64,000 nt of DNA. Origin: Dehalococcoidia bacterium. GTDB lineage: Bacteria; Chloroflexota; Dehalococcoidia; Lucifugimonadales; Lucifugimonadaceae. This document shows, one piece after another, positions 55,918-64,000 of this stretch. The position numbers and the translations under genes were made by a program. Each line of letters starts with the position of its first letter. Within the stretch, counting starts at the first letter, position 1. The DNA lies in NCBI GenBank assembly GCA_009693115.1, contig SHXW01000005.1, positions 16,781 through 80,780 on the forward strand, given 5' to 3'. A model generated the notes under the pieces. It was not told where the DNA came from. It saw only the letters and a program-made list of their open reading frames with translations, and searched no databases.

Positions 55918-56859
55918 ATGCACAAGATCATGTTTAATAGAAAATCTCTGCTGGTTGCCCTGACGACGGGGGCGCTCCTGCTGGCAGTGGCATGCACGAG
56001 TTCCAGGGAAGCCCCTGCCACCGGGGCGCTGGAGCCAAACCCGGCCATTGCCATTGGTCGGCCGGATCAGGGGAATTCAATGCCGATCAGCGCCAGCAGG
56101 CCGGGTCTGGCGTTGTCCAGTAGCCGCAGCGTCGCTCCCGCAGGCGGATATGACACGGCCTACAGCACCTCATACGGGCTGGCCTATCAAGCAAGCTCTT
56201 ACCCTACGGGGATAGTCGTGACAGGCATGGGCCGGCAGAACATCCCTGCGGACACGGGGATCGTGCACCTCGGCATTGAGGCCCGTGGGAAGACGGTGGC
56301 TGTGGCCCGCGAAGATGCCGCGCAGGCGATTACGAAGATGCGGGATGCCATCAAGGCGTTGGGAATCGCCGAGAAGGACATCGTCACCTCGTACTTCAAC
56401 ATCCAGCCCGAAACGGTCTGGGTTGAGGTCAAGGACAACCTCGGCACACACGGCCAGCCCAAAATAATCGGCTACGTCGTGACAAACCAGGTTGAAGTGA
56501 CGGTGAAGAAGATCGACGACGTTGGAAGGGTCGTGGACGCCGCAGCAGACAAGGGCGGCGACCTCATCCGCATCAATTCGATCTCGTTCATCGTGGGCGA
56601 CCCGAGCGCGTACGCAATCTCAATGCGTGAATTGGCTGCCAAAGACGCAAAGGCGAAGGCCGAGGTTTACGCAAAGGCCATGGGCGTGAAGCTGGGCGCG
56701 CTCGTGTACCTGACCGAACAGCAGAGTTCGGCGCCTGTGATGCAGAAGGACATGCAATTTGCGCGGGCAATGGCCTCCGAATCGGCGCCAACGCCGATTT
56801 CCCCAGGTGAGATTGACCTGACCACGACGATCACCGCTGTGTTCTCGATAGCGCCTTAA
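55918..56859 (+). CDS. SIMPL-domain (DUF541) lipoprotein
   Basis: 313 residues from ATG 55918, preceded by AGGAGAAGAGG. N-terminal signal ends in LLAVAC, a lipobox. After a linker, residues 100-313 form a SIMPL domain: GIVVTGMGRQNIPADTGIVHLGIEARGKTVAVARE, MRDAIKALGIAEKDIVTSYFNIQP and INSISFIVGDPSAYAISMRELAAKDAKAKAEVYAKAMGV. SIMPL proteins are exported oligomers (BP26-like) with envelope-associated and often stress-related roles. Downstream of the ECF sigma and anti-sigma genes with an ECF-like promoter, it is a probable member of that regulon. A hairpin terminator follows. Confidence 0.9.
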   Translation: MHKIMFNRKSLLVALTTGALLLAVACTSSREAPATGALEPNPAIAIGRPDQGNSMPISASRPGLALSSSRSVAPAGGYDTAYSTSYGLAYQASSYPTGIVVTGMGRQNIPADTGIVHLGIEARGKTVAVAREDAAQAITKMRDAIKALGIAEKDIVTSYFNIQPETVWVEVKDNLGTHGQPKIIGYVVTNQVEVTVKKIDDVGRVVDAAADKGGDLIRINSISFIVGDPSAYAISMRELAAKDAKAKAEVYAKAMGVKLGALVYLTEQQSSAPVMQKDMQFARAMASESAPTPISPGEIDLTTTITAVFSIAP

Positions 56860-56888
56860 CCCTCCCCTGCTGGAAGAAGAAAGCAACC

Positions 56889-56920
56889 GAGGGGCTCCCG
56901 GCAACCGCTGGGAGCCCCTC
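56889..56920 (+). terminator. Hairpin terminator after the SIMPL gene
   Basis: GAGGGGCTCCC and GGGAGCCCCTC pair perfectly over 11 bp with a 10-base loop. It is followed by CCATTAAT, a weak T-tract. Confidence 0.6.
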
Positions 56921-57090
56921 CCATTAATACGAACAAATCGCAGCCCTCCTGGTCCTGCTGGCCGAGCCGCCGATACAATCCGGTTTCGCATTAGCTGGCA
57001 ATATGGGGTGGCAGAGATGGCGCGGCTGGCCGCCCGGCCAGGCAAAGGCTGGTTTTCTTTTGTGTTTTTTGAAAGGATCGGGACACTGAC

Positions 57091-57678
57091 ATGGTGTTGA
57101 GCGACAAGACGATCAGGGAGCAGATGAAGGCCGGGCGGATCATAGTGCGGCCTTTCGACGAGAAGGACCTGCAGCCAGCGAGCGTGGATCTGCACATTGA
57201 CAGGCGCCTGCTGGCGTTCCGCAACTCGACGGAGCCTTACATTGACCTCCGCAAACCGATGGCGGACCTGACCGAGGTGATCGAGATACCGGACGACAGG
57301 CCGTTCATCCTGCACCCCGGCGAGTTCATCCTTGGCAGCACGCTGGAACACATAGAAATCCCTGACGATGTTGTCGCCCGGCTGGAAGGCAAGAGCTCGC
57401 TCGGACGCATCGGGCTGCTCATCCACTCGACTGCTGGCTATGTTGACCCTGGCTGGAAGGGTCACCTGACCCTTGAGTTGACCAACGTGTCACGACTGCC
57501 GGTGACCCTCTATTACGGGATGAGGATCGGGCAGATATCGTTTCAGATGATGTCGACGCCGGTTGAGCGGCCCTACGGCTCGAAGGCGCTGGGGAGCCGC
57601 TATCAGGGCCAGCAGGATCCAACGGCGAGCCGGGCGCACCTGGACTTTGACCACTACCTGAAGAAGCCGGGCTCCTAG
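57091..57678 (+). CDS. dcd: dCTP deaminase
   Basis: 195 residues. It deaminates dCTP to dUTP for dTMP synthesis. MVLSDKTIREQMKAGRI and QPASVDLHIDRRLLAF begin the dUTPase-like trimeric fold. RLEGKSSLGRIGLLIHSTAGYVDPGWKGHLTLEL holds the nucleotide-binding Ser/Arg motif and the catalytic Glu (LEL). QISFQMMSTPVERPYG and SRYQGQQDPTASRAHLDF form the C-terminal lid. A bifunctional dCTP deaminase-dUTPase is possible but not evident. ATG 57091. Monocistronic. Confidence 0.95.
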   Translation: MVLSDKTIREQMKAGRIIVRPFDEKDLQPASVDLHIDRRLLAFRNSTEPYIDLRKPMADLTEVIEIPDDRPFILHPGEFILGSTLEHIEIPDDVVARLEGKSSLGRIGLLIHSTAGYVDPGWKGHLTLELTNVSRLPVTLYYGMRIGQISFQMMSTPVERPYGSKALGSRYQGQQDPTASRAHLDFDHYLKKPGS

Positions 57679-57749
57679 CCGGGCCGTGGCAATGGCAAGG
57701 CTGGCCACGCGTCAACATGGGACAACGGCGTCGACAGGGCGTTCGGTGA

Positions 57750-59087
57750 TCAGTGCGCGAGGGCGCGTCGCTTGTAAAGCTCTCCAGCCGGGCTAAGGCC
57801 AAGGCTGGGGTCCGGGCGTTGATATAACGTCAATCCCTGGTTACCGGTCAGGTCCGCCTCGCCAAGTGCGATATAGGTCGCATATAAGAACCACTTCTCT
57901 ATGCGATACGACACGGCCCATGACTCCAGCCAGTCAAGGATGTCGGCAACGTAATCGAGCACCTCCGCCTCGCGGTATTCGGCCCCCGGGCCGGGCGCCA
58001 GCATCCCGTTTTTCTCGACCAGACACGGCCTCCCGCAGCTGAACCCCCAGTGAAGTCCAAACTCGGTGACCCAGATGGGGGTGCCAGCGTGCGCGGGCAA
58101 AGCGTCGAGGTATCTCCTCATCTCTTCGATCTGTTCGATGGCAATTCCGCTGTCAGTGGTTGGGAAGGTCTTCCAGTTGATCGGATAGGCGTGGACGCCC
58201 CAGACTTCGACAGGCGGCTCAGTCCCGAACTTCACCTTGTAGACGGCACGGAACTCATTTACGAACTCCCGGCCTGAATAGTCCCAGGTGCACCCGTGCG
58301 ACTCCGGCACCTTTTCCGACCTGCGCAGGCAGGTCAGGTCCCAGTTCAGCGTGTTGCCGGCCACAAGGCGGCGCGATGGGTCAAGCCCCATCTCCCCTTT
58401 GAGCAGACCGTTGTAGTAGTGGAACGCCTCCGCGTACTCTTCCCCGCTCGAATCCCCCTGCGCTCCCACGTTGGGTTCATTCGCAAGGACGAGGTCCACA
58501 CCCGGGTGGTCCCGCAACAGCCCGGCCATCTGTTCGCGTGATAGATATGTGCCTGGCCTGATTTCCTTGATGATGGGTAACTTCCGCGCCGGGCCAGTGT
58601 TCGCCACCGCCGAGTGGCCTTCGTTCAGAAACCAGCCGACACCGAGCCCTTCGGCGTACGCGGCGGCTGAAGGCGACTCCGGAGACTGGACGATAACGCC
58701 GTATCTGTCGCCCATGCCGACTGGATTCTGAGGTGACCCGGCAGGGACGGCAGAAGCCATAGCGGACGAACGCGCAGCCGTCGGCAGAGATGAGACAGGT
58801 GGTAGACGTTCGACGCGCGGCACGGGCCGGGAGGGATCATCTGGCTTCTGTCCGCCGTTGCATGCCGTGAGGGCCAGCGACAAGGCGCCGATCAGAGCGC
58901 AAGCAGCCGCACGGCCCCCCATGGCCCGCATGGACGACCAGAAGCTGCCGCCTGAAGCCATTGGGATCCCACGGAGCCTATTTAACGGTGGTAGTCGCAA
59001 CATCGGCGTGCCGACAGCATGACATGTTGATGCGTTCGAGGCCGTCCTTCGCGTGTCGCGGTCATGCAACTCTTCCCTGTAACTCAT
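57750..59087 (-). CDS. Lipoprotein with TIM-barrel glycosidase-like domain
   Basis: 445 residues from ATG 59087, which overlaps the stop of the preceding giant gene (ATGA). An internal start at 58931 (MRAMGGRAAACALIGALSLALTAC) gives a cleaner lipoprotein signal and may be the real one. Mature part about 370 residues: VDLVLANEPNVG (Asn-Glu-Pro, like a GH clan-A acid/base) and PIWVTEFGLHWG (Glu, like a nucleophile) lie about 150 residues apart, the pattern of GH5/GH39/GH128-type barrels. Cys pairs TCLRR/GCTWD and FSCGRPC suggest disulfides. Substrate unknown; probably acts on extracellular glycan. Coupled with the glycosyltransferase. Confidence 0.75.
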   Translation of the reverse strand: MSYREELHDRDTRRTASNASTCHAVGTPMLRLPPLNRLRGIPMASGGSFWSSMRAMGGRAAACALIGALSLALTACNGGQKPDDPSRPVPRVERLPPVSSLPTAARSSAMASAVPAGSPQNPVGMGDRYGVIVQSPESPSAAAYAEGLGVGWFLNEGHSAVANTGPARKLPIIKEIRPGTYLSREQMAGLLRDHPGVDLVLANEPNVGAQGDSSGEEYAEAFHYYNGLLKGEMGLDPSRRLVAGNTLNWDLTCLRRSEKVPESHGCTWDYSGREFVNEFRAVYKVKFGTEPPVEVWGVHAYPINWKTFPTTDSGIAIEQIEEMRRYLDALPAHAGTPIWVTEFGLHWGFSCGRPCLVEKNGMLAPGPGAEYREAEVLDYVADILDWLESWAVSYRIEKWFLYATYIALGEADLTGNQGLTLYQRPDPSLGLSPAGELYKRRALAH

Positions 59088-62000
59088 TTCATCACAAGCT
59101 CAATGGTTTCTGCAGCGAAGAAAAGCCCGTCCATGGACGACGATGACTTAATCTTCAGCCTTCTGGGACCGAACCCGTCAGAAGGTTGCATGGGGAGCGG
59201 AAAGCGCAATTCCTTCCATTGAAAGCCGCCGGGGAGACGCACTTCGCCGAGTTCAACATCATCCAGGCTCAACTGCAAGACATTGTCAACCTCAGACATC
59301 GCGGTCATGCGCACCTCGGTGACCTGTGACAGGTCTGATGACAATCTGACAACGGCTGCATCGGCCGTTGCCCAGCGCCAGGTGTGCTGCGTGTCGCCTT
59401 CGGCCCAGCGCCAGCCGGCAAGATCGGCACACCCTGCGTCTGGACTGGCGAGGCCGATTTGATATCTGCCGCTGATTTCCATGTATGAGATGGCAACAAA
59501 GTGGCCGTCGCTGCCTCTGGAACCCGTTATCTCCACTTCCTGATAGTCACCCTGAGTGATGGCGGCGCGTGGCACTAGGAAGCTGCATGTGCGCCAGACA
59601 TACCCGCCGGGAAGCGAAACCTCGCCAATCCGCACACCGTTCACGGTCACGCCCGCCCTGTTGGGAACGGCCGACATCCATCTGATTGTAAGCAGCCGGG
59701 GACTGCCCCGGGCAATGGGCGCAGACAGTGTCGCCCGCGGGCTCGTCATCCAGACCCACCTTCCCGCCCCGTCGGATTGAATGGTGGAAAAGCCAACAGC
59801 CGCGTATTCCTCCAGGTCTGACAGACCGAAATCAATTACCGAAACCCCACTCAGGTCCCGCACCTCGATCTGATCAAATGCAATCTTGCTGGATCCACCG
59901 TCCGGGGGACTCAACCCGAGTTCGATGCCCTCTTCAAGCCTTGCAGTCCCGGGCGGCAGGGATACTCTCCGCCACACCCAGCGGAAACCGCCGGGCACGT
60001 CCAGCCGGCCTGCTTTTTGTGCATTTACTGTCACCTGCGCCACCACGGGAGAGTCTGACATCACGCGGAACCAGACCTCGGAGGAGGGCGACGAACCGGC
60101 CGGCAGGCGCAGTTGGAGTGAGGCCGCGCCGGGTCCGGCCCAATTCCAGTCAACGCCTCCGGCATGCTGCACAGGTCCGAACCCCGCACCGCCGACCGAC
60201 GCGGGATGCGCTGCGCCGAGGTCGACATGACCAGAACCAATGCTCGGCCCCAGGAAAACCCTGTCGAGCAGCAATGGCGCCGCCTGCCCCTCGTGAGTCA
60301 CATTCAGTTCCAGACGCTGAACGGGACCTGCGACCCACCTGCCCGCAGGCACCAGCACGGCGGCGTCGACGAACACCCCTCCTCCGTCGAGGTCGAACAT
60401 CCCGGTCGTTTCCCCGTTAACCACCACTGCCACCCGCGCTGGCAGCATCGAGGCCATCCTGAAACCCAATCGGGCTGGGCCATCCGTCCTGAACGGGAGG
60501 CCAAGCACAGCGGTGTTCGAGTCTATGAACTGGTAGGTCGCGTCCGGGGCATGACCGGAGAGACCAAACCCCCGCCCGGCATATCGAGTGGCATCTTCTT
60601 CACCGAAATCAAATTCACTCTGACTCGTCACGGGACGGTCTTCGATCCAGTCCAGAGCTACCCGCCCGCCTGGCCCCCCGACGCTGGCATCCAGCAAGAA
60701 CGTCTGCGCTGGCCCCTCCGACCAGAGGCTTTTCGGGACGAACACTCCTCCTTCAACCCATCTGTGGCCCCGAGGGACCTGAAACTCTCCAACCTCGCGG
60801 CCGCCTGCCGTGATCTTCAACACGGCTCCTGTGTCCGATGCAACCCGGAAGACGAGATGAGAATCACCAGAGGCCCCGAAGGGCAGGGAGATACTGGCTG
60901 CGCGGTCTGTCAGCCAGGTCCAATCATCCCCACCCACACTGTCGCCACCGGCAAACCCACGAGGCTCATACTCCTCCAACGGAGCGCCTTCAAAGTCAAC
61001 GCGTACGACCGGGACCCATGGCAGGATCTCCAGCCGGTCTACCGCCAGAAACAGACCTCCCTCTTCCGACTCGCCCCTGACCATCAGTTCCTGCCGTCCG
61101 TCGCTGCGCCAGACGTCGCCGCTGGCAAAGAATATGGCGTCCACCCACCCGAACCCCGCCGGCACCGTACGGGCCCCCAGAGACTTGCCATTCAGCAGGA
61201 GCTCAACCCTGTTCTCTATTAACGAGGCCACTCGCAGTTTCACAATCTTCCGTTCCGGATCCGACACACGCACATGCAGCGCGGCATCCGGTTGCACCGT
61301 CCAGACCCAGTTGGTGCTTCCCATGCCTTCATTCCAGCGAAAGCCTATTGGCGCCCGCTGAAACAGGTCGACCGTCCCCAGGTCCACCATGTCATCGTCT
61401 TCCGGGGGAAGGCAGGGGTTAAAGGCGCGACCGGGGAACCGCTCCGCGGCGCTCTTGCGGACTGCGCACGCGGCCGGGCCATGCGGATGTGGAGGCGCTT
61501 CAAATGACACGATGACGTCCGCGCTCTTCCAGTCAGCGGGGGAGGCGCCTGTCTCCTGCAGCCAGGACTGATCAGTCACCTGCACCGGCCCGTCCGGCGC
61601 TGCTTCCGTCCCATATGCAGCGGTCCCGATGTAATCTCCGAAAATCAACCATCCATTGACCCTCGCCGGCGTTCCCTGCACAAGCACTCGTGCGCCGGGC
61701 GATGGCTGGCCCGTCGCTGATCTGACCGACTCGGAAATCTCCCTTGCCGCATGACTGGCCTCATGAAACTGCACCCTTGGCCCGGCCCCGGCCACCAGCG
61801 ACGCCATGACGACCGCGGCCGCGGCCAGCAAGTACGCCGGACGACGCGCCGCTGCCATGTATCTGGCCCGCCGGTCATCCAATGGCATGGACGCGTGCGG
61901 CCCTCCCCATCCAAACAGCGAATTCAAGGCCAGTGCAACCGCGACGGCCCAGAACGCGCTCGCAAAGTAGAGATACCGGGAGAACTGGAGAGACGGGCCA

Positions 62001-62971
62001 AGCTGCAGCAACGGGAGCGCAGGCAACACCGCCAGCAGCAGACCGGTGAGAGGCAACCATGTGCGCCTCAGACACAGCGCCACCAGTGATGTTGCCGCCA
62101 GCATGACGAGCGCTGATACCGTCCACAGCCCGGCCGGCAATACCGCTGGCGCCGCCCATCCCTGCATATTGACCGGCAACGGCAGGGCGAAGGCCCGGAA
62201 TATGTCCCATGGCCACGCTGCTGGATGTGTCGCCCAGTCGGCGCGGCCGCCGATGCCGTCCAGGGCGATCAGCCGGTAGATCAAGTAGACCGCCACGGCG
62301 GCCCAGTGCCAGCCTGTTTCCCTGATGAGGCTCCCGCGCCGGTACAACACCCATGCGCCGATGATCAGCGGCAGGGAGACCGCCGCCTCCTTGCAGAGCA
62401 ACGCCGCAAGCAGGAGGAAGGCTGATAGGAGCCGCCGGCCGCCGCCGAATGCAGCCAGACTGAGCATCGCGGCCCCGGCCATCAGGAGATCTGGCCGCGC
62501 TGATATCCACGTCACAGGCTCGGCCGCGATCGGTTGGACGGCGAAGATCACCCCGCCCAGCAGCGCCACGCCTCTGCCAATGCGAAGGAGCAGCCACGCC
62601 AGCACCGCGGCATTGGCGGCATGGAGCAGCACATTGGTCAGGTGCCACCCCCAGATCAGCCTGTCGCCCCACAGCAGGTCGTCCATGTAATAGGTGAGAG
62701 ACGGCAGCGGCCGGAGATAGACCTGCTCTCCTGCCGGGGGGAGGAAGATTTCCCGCAATTCCGCCAGAGGCCAGCGCATCGGCGCTTCGAACACGGTGAC
62801 AAAGTCATCCTGTATGAGCCAGGCCTGCGTGGACCAGGCCCAGACCGCTACTGCCACTGCGAAGACGAAGACGGGAATCAACGGCGGCAGGCGCGCGGCA
62901 GCCACCGGACGGACCGGCGTCACGGGCGCTCCCCTGTTGGCCGCGCTTCCGGCCATGGACCACACTCGCAT
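59084..62971 (-). CDS. GT-C membrane glycosyltransferase fused to six tandem beta-rich modules
   Basis: 1295 residues. Residues 1-400 are a polytopic membrane domain with about ten segments. It has the GT-C acidic motif IQDDFVTV in the first loop, YLRPLPSLTYYMDDLLWG, HLTNVLLHAANA, and FAVQPIAAEPVTWISARPDLL, like TMTC and related dolichyl-phosphate-mannose-type transferases. Residues 529-651, 654-780, 782-909, 910-1040, 1041-1167 and 1168-1295 are six similar modules. Each runs from an FDFG/VDLG start, through a W-rich strand and a V.VNG..G....P.G..WV block, to a D.IE end, as in carbohydrate-binding beta-sandwiches. The sugar acceptor is unknown. The module array should face outward. Confidence 0.8.
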   Translation of the reverse strand: MRVWSMAGSAANRGAPVTPVRPVAAARLPPLIPVFVFAVAVAVWAWSTQAWLIQDDFVTVFEAPMRWPLAELREIFLPPAGEQVYLRPLPSLTYYMDDLLWGDRLIWGWHLTNVLLHAANAAVLAWLLLRIGRGVALLGGVIFAVQPIAAEPVTWISARPDLLMAGAAMLSLAAFGGGRRLLSAFLLLAALLCKEAAVSLPLIIGAWVLYRRGSLIRETGWHWAAVAVYLIYRLIALDGIGGRADWATHPAAWPWDIFRAFALPLPVNMQGWAAPAVLPAGLWTVSALVMLAATSLVALCLRRTWLPLTGLLLAVLPALPLLQLGPSLQFSRYLYFASAFWAVAVALALNSLFGWGGPHASMPLDDRRARYMAAARRPAYLLAAAAVVMASLVAGAGPRVQFHEASHAAREISESVRSATGQPSPGARVLVQGTPARVNGWLIFGDYIGTAAYGTEAAPDGPVQVTDQSWLQETGASPADWKSADVIVSFEAPPHPHGPAACAVRKSAAERFPGRAFNPCLPPEDDDMVDLGTVDLFQRAPIGFRWNEGMGSTNWVWTVQPDAALHVRVSDPERKIVKLRVASLIENRVELLLNGKSLGARTVPAGFGWVDAIFFASGDVWRSDGRQELMVRGESEEGGLFLAVDRLEILPWVPVVRVDFEGAPLEEYEPRGFAGGDSVGGDDWTWLTDRAASISLPFGASGDSHLVFRVASDTGAVLKITAGGREVGEFQVPRGHRWVEGGVFVPKSLWSEGPAQTFLLDASVGGPGGRVALDWIEDRPVTSQSEFDFGEEDATRYAGRGFGLSGHAPDATYQFIDSNTAVLGLPFRTDGPARLGFRMASMLPARVAVVVNGETTGMFDLDGGGVFVDAAVLVPAGRWVAGPVQRLELNVTHEGQAAPLLLDRVFLGPSIGSGHVDLGAAHPASVGGAGFGPVQHAGGVDWNWAGPGAASLQLRLPAGSSPSSEVWFRVMSDSPVVAQVTVNAQKAGRLDVPGGFRWVWRRVSLPPGTARLEEGIELGLSPPDGGSSKIAFDQIEVRDLSGVSVIDFGLSDLEEYAAVGFSTIQSDGAGRWVWMTSPRATLSAPIARGSPRLLTIRWMSAVPNRAGVTVNGVRIGEVSLPGGYVWRTCSFLVPRAAITQGDYQEVEITGSRGSDGHFVAISYMEISGRYQIGLASPDAGCADLAGWRWAEGDTQHTWRWATADAAVVRLSSDLSQVTEVRMTAMSEVDNVLQLSLDDVELGEVRLPGGFQWKELRFPLPMQPSDGFGPRRLKIKSSSSMDGLFFAAETIELVMK

Positions 62972-63044
62972 GATTTTTCAGCCCCGTTCGCACAGAAATC
63001 AGGGCCCATTATCACCGAACGCCAGTTCCACGCGGCGCGACCGT

Positions 63045-63082
63045 CGTCAACACGAGGACCGGGCGTCAACACGAGGACCGGG
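63045..63082. repeat. 19-bp tandem repeat, two copies
   Basis: CGTCAACACGAGGACCGGG is repeated twice head to tail (63045-63063 and 63064-63082) in the divergent region between the giant glycosyltransferase gene and the cohesin-like gene. The rest of this 487-base region has no supported gene. Confidence 0.6.
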
Positions 63083-63334
63083 CCGCGTGGCGGAGCGACG
63101 GCCTGCACTGGACCCGTCTGCTCCGCAGTGGTGACCGGGTAGCACTGGTGCGAATCTCATAAGGCCACACAGTGGTTGCTGCCCGAACCTTCCGGGTTCT
63201 TCCGCAGGGCTATTGGGAGACAGGCAGGCGATTCATGTCGGACATGCCGCGCATCCCCGTCACGCCGCCACTGGTATGAGAGCCTCTTTCAACCATCAAT
63301 AATAGGAAGCACACAGAACCTTCATAATCCCCAC

Positions 63335-63365
63335 TTGCATCTCCTGAGTCCGGGTGCGCTATAAT
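63335..63365 (+). promoter_or_regulatory. Probable promoter of the cohesin-like gene
   Basis: A perfect TATAAT at 63360-63365 with TTGCAT at 63335-63340 (19-base spacer, slightly long), about 95 bases before the start. Confidence 0.5.
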
Positions 63366-63458
63366 GCCGGGGTCTGTCACCTGTCCGAGATAGGTCAGAT
63401 CTGGCCGTCATTCACCATTGGGACGGCTTCATGCATGACCAGCGAGGGAGCTGCCACG

Positions 63459-64000
63459 TTGAAAAAGACAACATTCCGTCCAGGTTTCGGGTTCGCATTG
63501 GGCGTCGCTGTGGCGGTATTAGCGGTCTTGGCAGGCTACCTCGGCGGCTCTTGGGGGAGCACAAGCGCGGACACAGCCGGCACAGGCGGCACAGGCGGGG
63601 ACGCCGTCAAAGCCGCCATCACCATCAACCCCCCCCAGTTGACCACCAGCGCCGCCGGGAGTGGCACGCTGCAATTCAAAGCAGACGCGCAGGCAGGGAA
63701 CGTTCCCACAGGCATCGGCGCGTACACAATCGTGGTGACCTGGGATCCACAGGTTTTCGTGCAGGCCGCCTCAAGCCCTGTGATCGTCAAATCCCCGTTT
63801 GTTCAGACGTCAGCCGTCTTCGTTAACGTGAGCAGTAGCGTTCGGCAGCTCACTGTGATAGCCGCCATTGCGGGTGCTGGCAATGGGCCCACCGGCACCG
63901 TCCCTCTCTTCGACCTGAATATCACGGGTGTCTGCAACCCTTCCCAGAGCACGCAGATCGACTACGGCAACCCGGTCACCTTGACCGCCGCCGGCGGTGG
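63459..64000 (+). CDS. Secreted or anchored protein with cohesin-like domain (runs off window)
   Basis: The start is TTG 63459 (MKKTTFRPGFGFALGVAVAV), preferred because GAGGGAG lies 8 bases upstream; an ATG at 63435 in frame is the alternative. A hydrophobic segment at about residues 10-30 is a signal or anchor. A Gly/Thr/Ala linker (TAGTGGTGG) leads into a beta-sandwich with AYTIVVTWDPQVF and VPLFDLNITG, the pattern of cohesin-type domains seen in dockerin/cohesin surface proteins of Chloroflexota. The frame is open to base 64000, so the C-terminal part is missing. It is divergent from the glycosyltransferase gene and may share its surface theme. Confidence 0.75.
   Translation, partial: MKKTTFRPGFGFALGVAVAVLAVLAGYLGGSWGSTSADTAGTGGTGGDAVKAAITINPPQLTTSAAGSGTLQFKADAQAGNVPTGIGAYTIVVTWDPQVFVQAASSPVIVKSPFVQTSAVFVNVSSSVRQLTVIAAIAGAGNGPTGTVPLFDLNITGVCNPSQSTQIDYGNPVTLTAAGG

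Noticed and set aside
59728..61222. Overlapping plus-strand frames across the repeat modules of the giant protein
   Set aside because: Repeat-rich minus-strand coding sequence creates them; low-complexity Pro/Arg composition and no ribosome site.

Overview
The window reads as a GC-rich chromosomal segment of a bacterium in the phylum Chloroflexota, probably a Dehalococcoidia (SAR202-like) lineage. This placement is an inference. It rests on the 16S rRNA gene standing alone with no 23S/5S behind it, on 16S signature stretches, and on the gene mix: enolase-superfamily dehydratase, tandem CocE hydrolases, Ldh-family oxidoreductase, RraA-like protein, gamma-glutamyltransferase-like protein, PII/Amt, and lipoproteins with Ala/Pro/Thr-rich linkers. 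TTG and GTG starts with good ribosome sites are unusually common. No phage, transposase, CRISPR or plasmid gene was seen; the segment looks like core chromosome with dispersed intergenic palindromes.

Layout. 1-5800: glycolysis (GAPDH start, enolase), rph coupled to a Rossmann-fold LOG-like protein, ketopantoate reductase, RraA-like protein, DUF4395 membrane protein. 6225-16582: argG, an acid-sugar dehydratase, a lipoprotein, a candidate small RNA with terminator, two tandem CocE/NonD hydrolases and a CrtI-like oxidoreductase. 16727-18958: small secreted or lipoprotein genes (one Excalibur domain) and tRNA-Pro. 19307-24349: prfB with a programmed +1 frameshift, then a peptide-type ABC substrate-binding protein with two permeases and no ATPase. 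24385-27286: hydroxyacid dehydrogenase and GGT-like enzyme. 27465-30650: inositol-phosphate synthase, PimA-like glycosyltransferase and CDP-alcohol phosphatidyltransferase, a likely phosphatidylinositol/inositol-glycolipid pathway. 30892-35256: membrane gluzincin peptidase, amidohydrolase, ammonium transporter and an atypical PII protein. 35563-37563: four tRNAs and MTA phosphorylase.

37813-44764: Gfo/Idh oxidoreductase, phosphohexomutase, then a leftward methyl-cycle group (rhodanese, PfkB kinase, adenosylhomocysteinase, SAM synthetase). 45159-47116: a self-contained 16S rRNA unit with promoter, a perfect 21-bp processing stem around the gene, and its own terminator. 47302-52629: a lipoprotein and a six-unit DUF5671 membrane protein, cupin, tRNA-Ile, Ldh-type oxidoreductase, lipoprotein, tRNA-Lys.

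52929-57678: signal peptidase I, an ECF sigma factor with a membrane anti-sigma-like partner, a SIMPL-domain lipoprotein with a near-ideal ECF promoter in front of it, and dCTP deaminase. 57750-64000: a TIM-barrel hydrolase-like lipoprotein translationally coupled to a 1295-residue GT-C membrane glycosyltransferase carrying six tandem beta-rich modules, then the start of a cohesin-like secreted protein. This last block is the best candidate for an undescribed cell-surface system.
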